Source of the DNA: Flavobacteriaceae bacterium MAR_2009_75
GTDB taxonomy: Bacteria > Bacteroidota > Bacteroidia > Flavobacteriales > Flavobacteriaceae
Assembly (NCBI GenBank): GCA_002813285.1
Contig: PHTZ01000001.1
Location: 890,501 to 954,500, forward strand
DNA length: 64,000 bases
Reading direction: 5' to 3'
Below the pieces are notes generated by a model that was not told where the DNA came from, did not search any database, and worked only from the letters and a program-made list of their open reading frames with translations. Of this stretch, positions 9,546-17,589 are shown piece after piece. Position 1 is the first letter of the stretch. The number at the start of each line of letters is the position of its first letter. The translations under genes and the position numbers were made by a program.

Positions 9546-9553
9546 TATTTTTG
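9546..9553 (+). promoter_or_regulatory. -7 element candidate for GSII gene
   Basis: TATTTTTG lies 38 nt before the ATG at 9592 and fits TAnnTTTG. No TTTG is found 19 nt upstream. Confidence 0.35.
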
Positions 9554-9591
9554 TTAGTCTGAAAATTTAAAAAATTTAACTTCCTTTAATT

Positions 9592-10608
9592 ATGAGCAAA
9601 ACAAAATTGGAGTACATCTGGTTAGATGGATATTTCCCAACGCAGAACATGCGAAGCAAAACCAAAGTCGTTAATGATTTTGGAGGAACCTTGGAAGACT
9701 GCCCAATGTGGTCTTTTGACGGAAGTTCAACAAGACAAGCAGAAGGTGGATCTTCAGATTGCTTGTTAAAGCCAGTTGCTATTTATCCTGACCCAGCACG
9801 TAAAGATGCTTTTATCGTAATGACAGAGGTCTTGAATGCCGACGGCACCCCTCACGTATCAAATGGTAGATCTACTATTGATGATGATGATAATGATTTT
9901 TGGTTCGGTTTTGAACAAGAGTACTTTATCATGGACTCGGCGACAGATCTTCCTTTAGGCTTCCCGAGAGGTGGATACCCCGCTCCACAAGGCATGTATT
10001 ACTGTTCGGTAGGTGGTAAAAATACGCATGGTAGAGAAATCGTAGAAGAACACGCTGATTTGTGTATCGCCGCAGGTCTTAACTTTGAAGGAATCAATCA
10101 AGAAGTTGCTTCTGGACAATGGGAATTTCAATTATTCGCCAAAGGTGCTAAAAAAGCCGGAGATGAAATCTGGGTGGCTAGGTATCTTTTAGACAGATTG
10201 ACCGAGCAATATGGCTACTATATTGAATACCACCCAAAACCACTAGGAAAAGATATGGACTGGAATGGTTCTGGTATGCACGCCAACTTCTCTAACTCTA
10301 CGTTAAGAACCTGTGGTGATAGAGCTACTTACGAGAAGATTTGTGAAGCTTTCCGCCCAGTGGTAAAAGAACATATAGCCGTTTACGGTGAGTTTAACGA
10401 TCAACGTTTGACCGGTGATCACGAGACAGCTTCTATTAACGACTTTAGCTATGGTATTTCTGACCGAGGAGCTTCAATACGTATTCCGATTATTACTGTT
10501 GAGCAAGGCTGGAAAGGATGGTTAGAAGACAGAAGACCTGCTTCAAACGGTGATCCTTATAAAATTGCGGGTAGAATCGTTAAAACTGTCAAATCTGCGG
10601 ACGTTTAA
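9592..10608 (+). CDS. glutamine synthetase type II (eukaryote-like)
   Basis: A 338-residue GSII-class enzyme, much shorter than GSI or GSIII. It opens with a beta-grasp domain (KLEYIWLDGY, then MWSFDGSSTRQAEG near residues 42-56). Catalytic motifs follow: FGFEQEYFIMD near 105-115, GINQEVASGQWEFQ near 166-179 and WNGSGMHANFS near 224-234. ATP binding is seen at TGDHETASINDFSYG. It shares its upstream region with glnN on the other strand. A 14-bp terminator hairpin follows the stop codon. Confidence 0.95.
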   Translation: MSKTKLEYIWLDGYFPTQNMRSKTKVVNDFGGTLEDCPMWSFDGSSTRQAEGGSSDCLLKPVAIYPDPARKDAFIVMTEVLNADGTPHVSNGRSTIDDDDNDFWFGFEQEYFIMDSATDLPLGFPRGGYPAPQGMYYCSVGGKNTHGREIVEEHADLCIAAGLNFEGINQEVASGQWEFQLFAKGAKKAGDEIWVARYLLDRLTEQYGYYIEYHPKPLGKDMDWNGSGMHANFSNSTLRTCGDRATYEKICEAFRPVVKEHIAVYGEFNDQRLTGDHETASINDFSYGISDRGASIRIPIITVEQGWKGWLEDRRPASNGDPYKIAGRIVKTVKSADV

Positions 10609-10645
10609 GAGTTTTATTCACCATAAATTAATTGTTGAAATAATT

Positions 10646-10676
10646 AGAGTGCCCCGATCAATGATCGGGGCACTCT
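10646..10676 (+). terminator. terminator of GSII gene
   Basis: A 14-bp perfect stem (AGAGTGCCCCGATC / GATCGGGGCACTCT) with a 3-nt loop lies 37 nt after the GSII stop. It is followed by TCGTTTAAT, so the T-run is weak. Confidence 0.7.
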
Positions 10677-10789
10677 TCGTTTAATACCTGATCTTGACTA
10701 TTAATTTCGGACGCCCAAATCTTTGTAGCAGTTAAGGCTTCTCCTGTGGAATCGACAAATACCCTGCCAGCATCGGCACCATAGAACAT
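10658..10789 (-). pseudogene. possible gene remnant or 43-residue ORF
   Basis: The minus strand holds an ORF of 43 codons whose reading looks protein-like (MFYGADAGRVFVDSTGEALT). In-frame sense codons continue upstream for about 15 more codons before a stop. Its end runs into the GSII terminator hairpin, which a real gene would rarely do. I read it as the tail of a decayed gene, with low confidence. The parent family is not recognised. Confidence 0.25.
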
Positions 10790-10863
10790 ATAATCAAAAC
10801 CATAGCTCTTTAATGAAAAAGTCGCTTTTCTGAATGTTTACGTAGTATGTAATTAGTAAAAAC

Positions 10864-12489
10864 TTACTCGAACTTCCCTGGCGCTGGGTTTAATTCTTTG
10901 AAAGGTGTATTCATCCAATAGTTCTGATAGTCGTTCGGCTTGACTATTGGTTGGTTCATATATATGGGCTTTCTAATATTCATCAATAAGCTATCATGTG
11001 GCACTTCGGATGTCCGTTTTGTTTCTTGAACAAAGAATTCCCTAAATTGATTAAAATCTTTAGAATCTCTTTGATTGATTTGATTTCCATCAATATCGGT
11101 AATGTTCTTGATCTTTGCGTCCAGCAAATTCTCTTTAAAAAATCGCTCATTGGTATTGCCAATTCGTTTACTTTTCATTTTGATCCAATCCTGTTCATCC
11201 ATGTTCAAGAATACGATAGAGCGATTATCGGCTACTACTACTTTTTCAATATCCAAGCGTTTGCCCTTATACCTAAAGCTATAATTATTCCTTTTATCAG
11301 CATTTGAGTATTTACCCAAAGGGTTATTGAACTTAACAACAATAGCCCTCTTCTCACTGTGAAAATCAATATTCTCCACTATGAATTTAGGTGGTAGAGA
11401 TAATTGAAATGAATTCTGAAAAGAGATATAATTAAGTTTCATTTTATTCGAATCACCTCTTACGTACTCCGTTACCACTTCAAAAATCAGCTTCCCACTA
11501 ACATCCTTGTCTAGAAGCTCGATTTGATTGTTCGATATGTTATCATCGTAAACAGCATACTCTAATTTATGAATAGCATAGTCGTTCTTAGATATATAAA
11601 TCGTACCCAATGCAGTATAGTCGGGCGCATATTCAGGGTAACTCTTCTCAAGACCAATTTTATAGATACCTTCATCTTCGAGATAAGTGTCTAAATGTTT
11701 TTTAAACGAATGGTTGTTTATAATATCGCTATCATACATCACATTCACAAAATCAAAACTATTTATTCGATAATTTCGAATCGGATCATGAATTCTTAAA
11801 ATGAGGAATTCATTGCCCCCATAAGAGGGCAAAAAGGCTTTATTAACAATCTTCTGGTAATTTTCGTAGTCATAAGGTTTGGCCGCTAAATCATCTCTTC
11901 TAAACTCAGTATTTTGAACATAATCAAAAATTCGTGTCTTGGTGGTCGCTGAATCAATTTCGTTAAAACCTTGATCAAATACCTCGAGAAAGGCTTCATT
12001 AAGGTTAAGATAGCCCAAACTATCTAATTGATAGTCTCTGTAATACCCCTTAATAGTGTATGCGCTATTAGGGTAGTTTTTGGGTATATTCTTAATAGCT
12101 CTATAAAGAATTTGATTTGCGGTCAGTTTTCTTTTACGTTTAGCCCTCACAACAGCCTCATTCAAAGAAATCGCTGATGCGGACAATCGAATAATATTAA
12201 TATCACTTGCAGAAAGTCTTTGAATGGCCAAGTCTTTCTTCTCGTAGCCCATTGATGTGACCTGAATACTATCACCTTTATCAATTAAATGATGGGGAAG
12301 GCGAAAACCACCATCCATATTGGTGATCACCCCCTTTGCCCTACCTTTTATTCGAACTGTTGCAAATACAATAGCCTCACCTGTTTGGCTATCGTATACC
12401 CTACCCCTAAGAAATTCACTTTCTTCAGCAAATGAGGAAAAGCAGGCACCGAAAAGTTGTAACAATAAAACAATAAATAACGCACGCAT
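10864..12489 (-). CDS. exported protein with carboxypeptidase-regulatory-like domain
   Basis: A 541-residue protein starting at MRALFIVLLLQLFG, a signal peptide. An earlier ATG at 12525 would overlap the upstream antiporter gene, so I reject it. Residues of about 25-105 form a CarboxypepD_reg-like beta-sandwich (GRVYDSQTGEAIVFATVRIKG), as in TonB-dependent receptors and their relatives. The rest, with segments such as IYRAIKNIPKNYP-like helices and long beta-rich runs, is typical of surface or outer-membrane associated Bacteroidota proteins. It does not carry a TonB-receptor barrel of normal length. Function is unknown; a structural or nutrient-uptake role in the outer membrane is possible. 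Confidence 0.75.
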   Translation of the reverse strand: MRALFIVLLLQLFGACFSSFAEESEFLRGRVYDSQTGEAIVFATVRIKGRAKGVITNMDGGFRLPHHLIDKGDSIQVTSMGYEKKDLAIQRLSASDINIIRLSASAISLNEAVVRAKRKRKLTANQILYRAIKNIPKNYPNSAYTIKGYYRDYQLDSLGYLNLNEAFLEVFDQGFNEIDSATTKTRIFDYVQNTEFRRDDLAAKPYDYENYQKIVNKAFLPSYGGNEFLILRIHDPIRNYRINSFDFVNVMYDSDIINNHSFKKHLDTYLEDEGIYKIGLEKSYPEYAPDYTALGTIYISKNDYAIHKLEYAVYDDNISNNQIELLDKDVSGKLIFEVVTEYVRGDSNKMKLNYISFQNSFQLSLPPKFIVENIDFHSEKRAIVVKFNNPLGKYSNADKRNNYSFRYKGKRLDIEKVVVADNRSIVFLNMDEQDWIKMKSKRIGNTNERFFKENLLDAKIKNITDIDGNQINQRDSKDFNQFREFFVQETKRTSEVPHDSLLMNIRKPIYMNQPIVKPNDYQNYWMNTPFKELNPAPGKFE

Positions 12490-12499
12490 TTTAAATTGG

Positions 12500-13441
12500 T
12501 TAAATGCCAATGGTAAGATACACAAAGGCTAGATAAATTGCCACAAGAATTATACCATCTCGCCAACCTAATCGCAGCCCTTTGGGAAAGAATACTAAGG
12601 GTAATATTAAAAAAGAAATTCCCAGCATCCAGAAAATATCATTCTCGATCAAGCCTTGATCCACAACAGTTATCGGGGTTATAATTGAAGTTATACCCAA
12701 TACTGCCAAAATGTTGAATACATTCGAACCAACAAGATTACCTAAAGAAATAGCTTTTTCCTTTTTGATAACCGCAATAATAGATGCCGCAAGTTCAGGC
12801 ACACTTGTACCGACAGATACAACGGTGACACCAATCACGCGTTCACTAACGCCATAACTCTTAGCAAGACCTACTGCCCCATTGATTAAAAATTCCGATC
12901 CACCCCATAAGGCAACACCACCCAAACCCAATAAAAGCATGGTCTTATAAAGTGGCAACGGCATATCATCTTCAGGCAGCTCATCTACTACGGCTTGTTT
13001 CTGAAATCGCAATAGGTACACAAGAAACAAAATCAAAAACACTACCATTACAATACCCTCATAGAAGCCGAGAACTCCATCAAAATAGATAAAACCAAAA
13101 AATACAAGAGAAGCAAGCATCATTACAGGCCAATCAGTAGTATAGAAACTTTTATTGACATCGATACTGCCCAAAATTACAGTAACACCCAATACCAGAC
13201 CCAAGTTCGCAATATTCGAACCTACCACATTGCCCAAGGCTAAATCGGGAAAACCATCCAAAGCCGACTTTATACTTACGATCAATTCAGGAGCCGAAGT
13301 AGCAAATGAAACTACGGTCATACCGATTACAATTTTCGGAATATTCAGTCGTATAGAGAGCGCTACGGCAGATTTAAGTAGCCAATTACCCCCAGCAATC
13401 AAAAGTATCAGACCGAGAATAATATAAAGAATATTTTGCAT
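12500..13441 (-). CDS. calcium/sodium antiporter (CaCA family, YrbG-like)
   Basis: A 313-residue inner-membrane cation exchanger with about ten membrane segments. The two alpha repeats are visible: GMTVVSFATSAPELIVS near residue 42 and GVTVVSVGTSVPELAASI near residue 200. They carry the acidic ion-binding residues. Each is followed by GNVVGSN and GNLVGSN respectively, as in the CaCA superfamily. It exchanges Ca2+ for Na+ or H+ across the inner membrane. It lies 10 nt upstream of the carboxypeptidase-domain gene, so the two may be cotranscribed. Confidence 0.93.
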   Translation of the reverse strand: MQNILYIILGLILLIAGGNWLLKSAVALSIRLNIPKIVIGMTVVSFATSAPELIVSIKSALDGFPDLALGNVVGSNIANLGLVLGVTVILGSIDVNKSFYTTDWPVMMLASLVFFGFIYFDGVLGFYEGIVMVVFLILFLVYLLRFQKQAVVDELPEDDMPLPLYKTMLLLGLGGVALWGGSEFLINGAVGLAKSYGVSERVIGVTVVSVGTSVPELAASIIAVIKKEKAISLGNLVGSNVFNILAVLGITSIITPITVVDQGLIENDIFWMLGISFLILPLVFFPKGLRLGWRDGIILVAIYLAFVYLTIGI

Positions 13442-13862
13442 TGAATAGTTAATGGCGACAGGAGCAAAGATACTTCAAGAATTACAACTAGTGCTCTAGA
13501 CACTTTCCCGAAAATCTCTTTTCAAATTTATCTTTCAAGAAACGGAATCGGCCAAAAAGACCTTTTTATGCATGAAGTAGCCCTATGTTTTCAAAATATG
13601 GCCTCAAATACCCCTTCAAAAGTAACAATTCATAACTCCATATATATTTTCATTACATAAATGAAACACCTTTCAAGAAGCCTGGAGACAATTTAAAATA
13701 TAAAACATTAAATCACTTACAATATCGTACTCAATTGCAATAAAATAGCTTCAATTATTAGTGTTATACTATTCTATTTATTTATCTTGAAAAGACAATC
13801 GATTGAGGAGTACTATTTACTCGTCCTTCAAGTGAAGGCTAACCTGAAAACTTTATGAACCA

Positions 13863-13925
13863 ATGATCACAATTGCTAAAATACTATTGTTATTAATTAT
13901 ATCGATGGTTATAATCGTTTTATAA
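13863..13925 (+). CDS. 20-residue hydrophobic peptide ORF (candidate)
   Basis: ATG to TAA encodes 20 residues, nearly all Leu/Ile/Val/Met: MITIAKILLLLIISMVIIVL. This could span a membrane once. A terminator-like hairpin begins 32 nt after its stop. The size and composition recall the hydrophobic toxins of type I toxin-antitoxin systems, but I see no complementary antisense promoter by eye. It may also be chance in AT-rich DNA, where hydrophobic codons are frequent. Confidence 0.3.
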   Translation: MITIAKILLLLIISMVIIVL

Positions 13926-13956
13926 CCTAGACCCTTATATATTGGCCATATATATC

Positions 13957-13984
13957 AAAAGACCGCCACTTAGGCGGTCTTTTA
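13957..13984. terminator. strong hairpin in intergenic region
   Basis: An 11-bp stem AAAAGACCGCC / GGCGGTCTTTT with loop ACTTA. On the + strand it would end a transcript covering the 20-codon ORF. On the minus strand it could end the apt transcript, about 220 nt past the apt stop. Confidence 0.75.
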
Positions 13985-14203
13985 TTACTTATTTCTAAGT
14001 GTTTATATTTGTCTAAACAGGAAAGATGAAAAAAGGTTTTTTTTAAATTTTTAGCAAAATTGAATAAAGTACTCCTCCCCTCTTATAGTCAGAAGGGTTT
14101 GAATCTTGCCAAAGCCTCAAAATTGCAAATGGCAATAATTGGTTGGCGTTATTTTGTAACTACAAGAGCGCTTGACTGACCAAAAGCACATTAGTAAATC
14201 TCA

Positions 14204-14731
14204 TCAATAATGTAACAAAGACCGGACTTCGTAATCTACCAGTTTTTCTTTGCCCTTCAAGAAATCAAGTTCGATCAGAAAATTACACTGTACGATTTCG
14301 CCTCCTAAACGCTCAATCAATTCACAGGCGGCACTAGCGGTACCTCCAGTAGCCAAAACATCATCGTGAACCAGCACTTTTTCTCCCTTTTGAATGGCAT
14401 CTTTATGTATTTCTAAAGTGTCTGAGCCATATTCCAACGCATACGTTTGTGCTATTTTTTCGGCCGGTAATTTCTCTGGCTTTCTTATCGGCACAAAACC
14501 TGCATTTAATTTGCTTGCCAACAACGGAGCAAAGAAAAAACCACGACTTTCCATACCCACTACTTTATCTATTTTCACATCACCTAAAAGATTTAAAAGT
14601 GCTTCGGTTGCTTTTTGCATGGCTTTAGCATCCTTCAACAATGGGGTAATATCTTTAAAGACAATACCTTCGGATGGAAAATTCATGATATCTCTGACAT
14701 ACAATTTTAAATCCATATTTTTCGTCATCAA
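14204..14731 (-). CDS. apt: adenine phosphoribosyltransferase
   Basis: Salvages adenine to AMP using PRPP. The protein has 175 residues, close to the usual 170-180. The PRPP-binding motif is VLVHDDVLATGGTA (about 118-131), and KVVGMESRGFFFA (about 56-68) is the conserved upstream block. The start could be the first or second Met of MMTKN. It is divergent from tRNA-Arg, whose promoter begins 2 nt from this start codon. Confidence 0.96.
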   Translation of the reverse strand: MMTKNMDLKLYVRDIMNFPSEGIVFKDITPLLKDAKAMQKATEALLNLLGDVKIDKVVGMESRGFFFAPLLASKLNAGFVPIRKPEKLPAEKIAQTYALEYGSDTLEIHKDAIQKGEKVLVHDDVLATGGTASAACELIERLGGEIVQCNFLIELDFLKGKEKLVDYEVRSLLHY

Positions 14732-14732
14732 T

Positions 14733-14763
14733 TTTGCTGTAAATGTAAAAAGAAATATATTTG
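14733..14763 (+). promoter_or_regulatory. promoter of tRNA-Arg
   Basis: TTTG, exactly 19 nt, then TATATTTG: a full match to the Bacteroidota primary sigma consensus (TTTG-N19-TAnnTTTG). It ends 14 nt before the mature tRNA. Confidence 0.85.
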
Positions 14764-14777
14764 CACCCCATAAAAAC

Positions 14778-14851
14778 GGCCTCGTGGCGCAACTGAATAG
14801 CGCACTTGATTACGGCTCAAGAGGTTACAGGTTTGAATCCTGTCGAGGTCA
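14778..14851 (+). tRNA. tRNA-Arg (anticodon ACG)
   Basis: The cloverleaf folds by eye. The acceptor stem is GGCCTCG/CGAGGTC with one G-U pair. The anticodon arm is CTTGA-TTACGGC-TCAAG with ACG in the loop, and the T arm is ACAGG-TTTGAAT-CCTGT. CCA is not encoded. It reads CGN arginine codons through A34-to-inosine. A terminator follows. Confidence 0.95.
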
Positions 14852-14867
14852 CAACATTTACACCTAT

Positions 14868-14897
14868 AATCCCCGTGACTTAACAGTTACGGGGATT
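14868..14897 (+). terminator. terminator of tRNA-Arg
   Basis: AATCCCCGT and ACGGGGATT pair as a 9-bp stem, with an inner ACT/AGT, followed by TGTTTTT. Confidence 0.75.
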
Positions 14898-15002
14898 TGT
14901 TTTTACCTCCACTCTATTAAAACTGGCAAAGCTATGCCCACCGTACACCACAGGATAGTTTTTATTTCTAATGGCTCTACTTTTATATAGAACCTGTTCT
15001 AT

Positions 15003-16508
15003 ATGAAAAATATTATTGTTTCTATTCTGTTGCTAAACATCCTTATCAGTTGTAATATCCCCTCGAAACAATCTTCCGAAGAAAAATCTCCGAACATCAT
15101 ATTTATTTTGGCCGATGACCTTGGCTGGGCCGATTTGCCAGTATATGGCAACGAATTTAATGAAGCCCCAAACCTTGACAAACTAGCTCAACAAGCAATG
15201 CGTTTTACCAATGCATACGCGGCCAACCCTGTATGCTCGCCAAGCAGGGCAAGTATTCAAACAGGGTTATACCCTGCAAGAATTGGAATCAATGATTTTT
15301 TACCAGGCCATTGGCGACCTTATGAAAAATTAACAGTTCCAGTGAATAAAACCCAATATCTTCCCCTAGATTATGATACTATAGGTGAAGCCCTGAAGCG
15401 TTCTGGTTACGCAACTGGTTATTTTGGTAAATGGCACTTGGGCCACACCGAAAAACATCACCCAAAAAATCAAGGCTATGACGAAAGTTTGGTTCATCAG
15501 GGTGGACGTTTCTTCAATTTTAACGAGCAAATGCATCCGCAAACAGAATTACCTCATGACATAATTCTTTCTGAAGCTTTGACCGATAAAAGCATAGATT
15601 TTATTGAGAACAATAAAAACCAACCTTTTTTTCTCTTCTTAGCGCATTTCGATGTTCATGTTCAACTAGATGCATATTCAGAACAAATAGAAAAATTCAT
15701 AAAAAAACCTAAAGCCGATGGCTACCCTTCGAATGCTATTTACGCAGCTATGGTCGAGAACATTGATAAATGTGTAGGTCGAATCATGAACAAACTTGAG
15801 GACCTGAATTTGGCCGACGACACTATCATAATTTTCTTTTCTGATAACGGAGGTTTAGTAAGCAGGTTTGACAAAATTCCTTTAATAGCCAAAAATAAAT
15901 TGCATTACTACGAAGGTAATAGCCTACAATATATAGCCTCTTCGAATCAACCTTTAAGAGCTGAAAAAGGTACTGTTTATGAGGGAGGAATTAAAGAGCC
16001 CCTACTTATCAAGTGGCCAAAAAAGGTAACTAAAGGAAGTCAGTCAGACGCCATTGTAAGCAGCATCGACCTTTTTCCTACGACAATGGAAATGGCAACT
16101 GGGGAAACTCAAAAAAATCAAACGGTAGACGGGGTTAGCATGGTACCCACGCTAAAGGGCCTTAACCACAATAAAGAGCGAGCCGTCTTTTGGCATTATC
16201 CGGTGTATCATCATTCAGTTCCGGCAAGTGCCGTTAGACAAGGTGAATGGAAACTGATTCAATTTTTAGACGATGACCGACTTGAACTCTACAACCTCAT
16301 AAACGATATTGGCGAAAGCCATAATCTTGCTTATGAAGAAAGTGAGAAAGCAGAAGAACTTTTACAACTTCTCAACAATTGGCGAGAAAAAGTCGATGCC
16401 GCTATGCCCATCCAAAATCCACATTTTGATAAAGAAAGAAAAAAAGAATGGGGCCGGCACCCAAATTTTGAAGATATGGTCAACGGCACTAGTACTACTC
16501 TGCCTTAA
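15003..16508 (+). CDS. sulfatase, lipoprotein
   Basis: A 501-residue S1-type sulfatase. The N-terminus is a signal peptide with lipobox LISC (Cys17). The formylglycine motif CSPSR is at 78-82, so it needs a maturase (anSME or FGE) encoded elsewhere. Metal-binding ADDLGW sits at about 37-42, GKWHLGH near 147-153 and FFSDNGG near 278-284. Such enzymes remove sulfate esters from algal polysaccharides or host glycans. It converges on, and overlaps by 14 nt, a glycosidase gene, which points to polysaccharide use. The exact substrate class cannot be read from the sequence. Confidence 0.93.
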   Translation: MKNIIVSILLLNILISCNIPSKQSSEEKSPNIIFILADDLGWADLPVYGNEFNEAPNLDKLAQQAMRFTNAYAANPVCSPSRASIQTGLYPARIGINDFLPGHWRPYEKLTVPVNKTQYLPLDYDTIGEALKRSGYATGYFGKWHLGHTEKHHPKNQGYDESLVHQGGRFFNFNEQMHPQTELPHDIILSEALTDKSIDFIENNKNQPFFLFLAHFDVHVQLDAYSEQIEKFIKKPKADGYPSNAIYAAMVENIDKCVGRIMNKLEDLNLADDTIIIFFSDNGGLVSRFDKIPLIAKNKLHYYEGNSLQYIASSNQPLRAEKGTVYEGGIKEPLLIKWPKKVTKGSQSDAIVSSIDLFPTTMEMATGETQKNQTVDGVSMVPTLKGLNHNKERAVFWHYPVYHHSVPASAVRQGEWKLIQFLDDDRLELYNLINDIGESHNLAYEESEKAEELLQLLNNWREKVDAAMPIQNPHFDKERKKEWGRHPNFEDMVNGTSTTLP

Positions 16509-17589
16509 AACCTTTTATCACCTGCCATTGTTCGTCGGTTATCGCAGGGCCATCAAAAAAAGACGCTCCTTTTGCCCCGTTATCTTTGACAAGATTGATA
16601 GCTTGCTCTAGCTCATCTACCGACATCTGAGGTACATAAATACCGGTATGCAGCTCGGTATTTTTTCCTTCGAGATCCTTTACTCCTTGACCAGTAGCGT
16701 AACCTACCCAATCAATCTCTTCGTTATAAAAACTGTTATAGATCATTGGCAGTACAACATCAACATCCCATTTGTCCCAACGTTGACGAACCATATGATC
16801 TGCCATCTCAGGATAAGGAAATACGGCAGCGGTCAATATTTTACCATTCTCATGGGCAATTTCATAGGCTTCATCTACAATCGCCTTCACTTTGTTCAAC
16901 CTAAAGTTTTTCCACTCCATATCGATTGCAGGGTTATCAGAGTTCCTTGGGTTTTTATGATGTTCTTTCTCAAACTCAGAGACACAAACATCGCAATAAC
17001 AAAAATCATATCTCGGCAGCTCTACATCTTGCTTTAGATTATACTTGGGCAATAGACTAATAGGCAAGAAAATATCGGAATAACGTATGTAATCTAGGTG
17101 TACACTGGCGACACCATCAACTTGGGCCAACCCTTTTACCAAGCTCAAAATGTGTTCTCGAGATTCTTTTCTTGTCGGGCACAACCATTTGTAGTAGCCC
17201 ACATAAGGCGGTTCATCGTAACAAGATTTACCATCTCTACTTACGGCATACCATTCTGGGTGTTGTTGGGCAATTTTATCTCCCGGTCTATTGACCGTAA
17301 ACATCCAACCGTGAACTTCGAGGCCATGTTGCGTAGCCAAAGGCGTTAATCTTTCCAAAAGTTTAGGGTCTGCATAGGTGTTGATCAGCACCGCATTTAT
17401 ACCATTGGAGGCATACTTTTCAAATTCCTCTGAAAAAGATTTATCAGTTCGCTTGGCATCGGCGGTAACCCATGTCCAGAATTTAAAATCTTTTGTATCA
17501 TCCTCATTTTGAGCATTGCCAGACAACACTAGACCTAACACCAAAATTATGAAACACCGTACGCTTAAATTTTCTCTACCTATTCTCAT
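16495..17589 (-). CDS. GHL10-like glycoside hydrolase, exported
   Basis: A protein of about 364 residues resembling the glycosyl hydrolase-like 10 family (PF02638). It has a TIM-barrel pattern with FWTWVTADAKR at the mature N-terminus, HGWMFTVNRPG, VDGVASVHLDYIRYSD and VVLPMIYNSFYNEE. The signal peptide (RCFIILVLGLVLSGNAQ) favours the ATG at 17589; an ATG at 17607 is possible, and both overlap the upstream gene. A pair of cysteines (CYCDVC) is unusual for an exported glycosidase and may bind a metal or form a disulfide. It is cotranscribed with the CBM9-like gene. Confidence 0.85.
   Translation of the reverse strand: MRIGRENLSVRCFIILVLGLVLSGNAQNEDDTKDFKFWTWVTADAKRTDKSFSEEFEKYASNGINAVLINTYADPKLLERLTPLATQHGLEVHGWMFTVNRPGDKIAQQHPEWYAVSRDGKSCYDEPPYVGYYKWLCPTRKESREHILSLVKGLAQVDGVASVHLDYIRYSDIFLPISLLPKYNLKQDVELPRYDFCYCDVCVSEFEKEHHKNPRNSDNPAIDMEWKNFRLNKVKAIVDEAYEIAHENGKILTAAVFPYPEMADHMVRQRWDKWDVDVVLPMIYNSFYNEEIDWVGYATGQGVKDLEGKNTELHTGIYVPQMSVDELEQAINLVKDNGAKGASFFDGPAITDEQWQVIKGFKAE

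Larger units (their letters stand above)
13442..14203. other. long intergenic region with small transcription unit
   Basis: 762 bp without a long ORF on either strand. It holds a 20-codon hydrophobic ORF at 13863-13925 and a strong terminator at 13957-13984, and a small hairpin (CCTTC/GAAGG) near 13832-13845. The remainder, including 13990-14200, is AT-rich with no clear feature. Confidence 0.5.
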
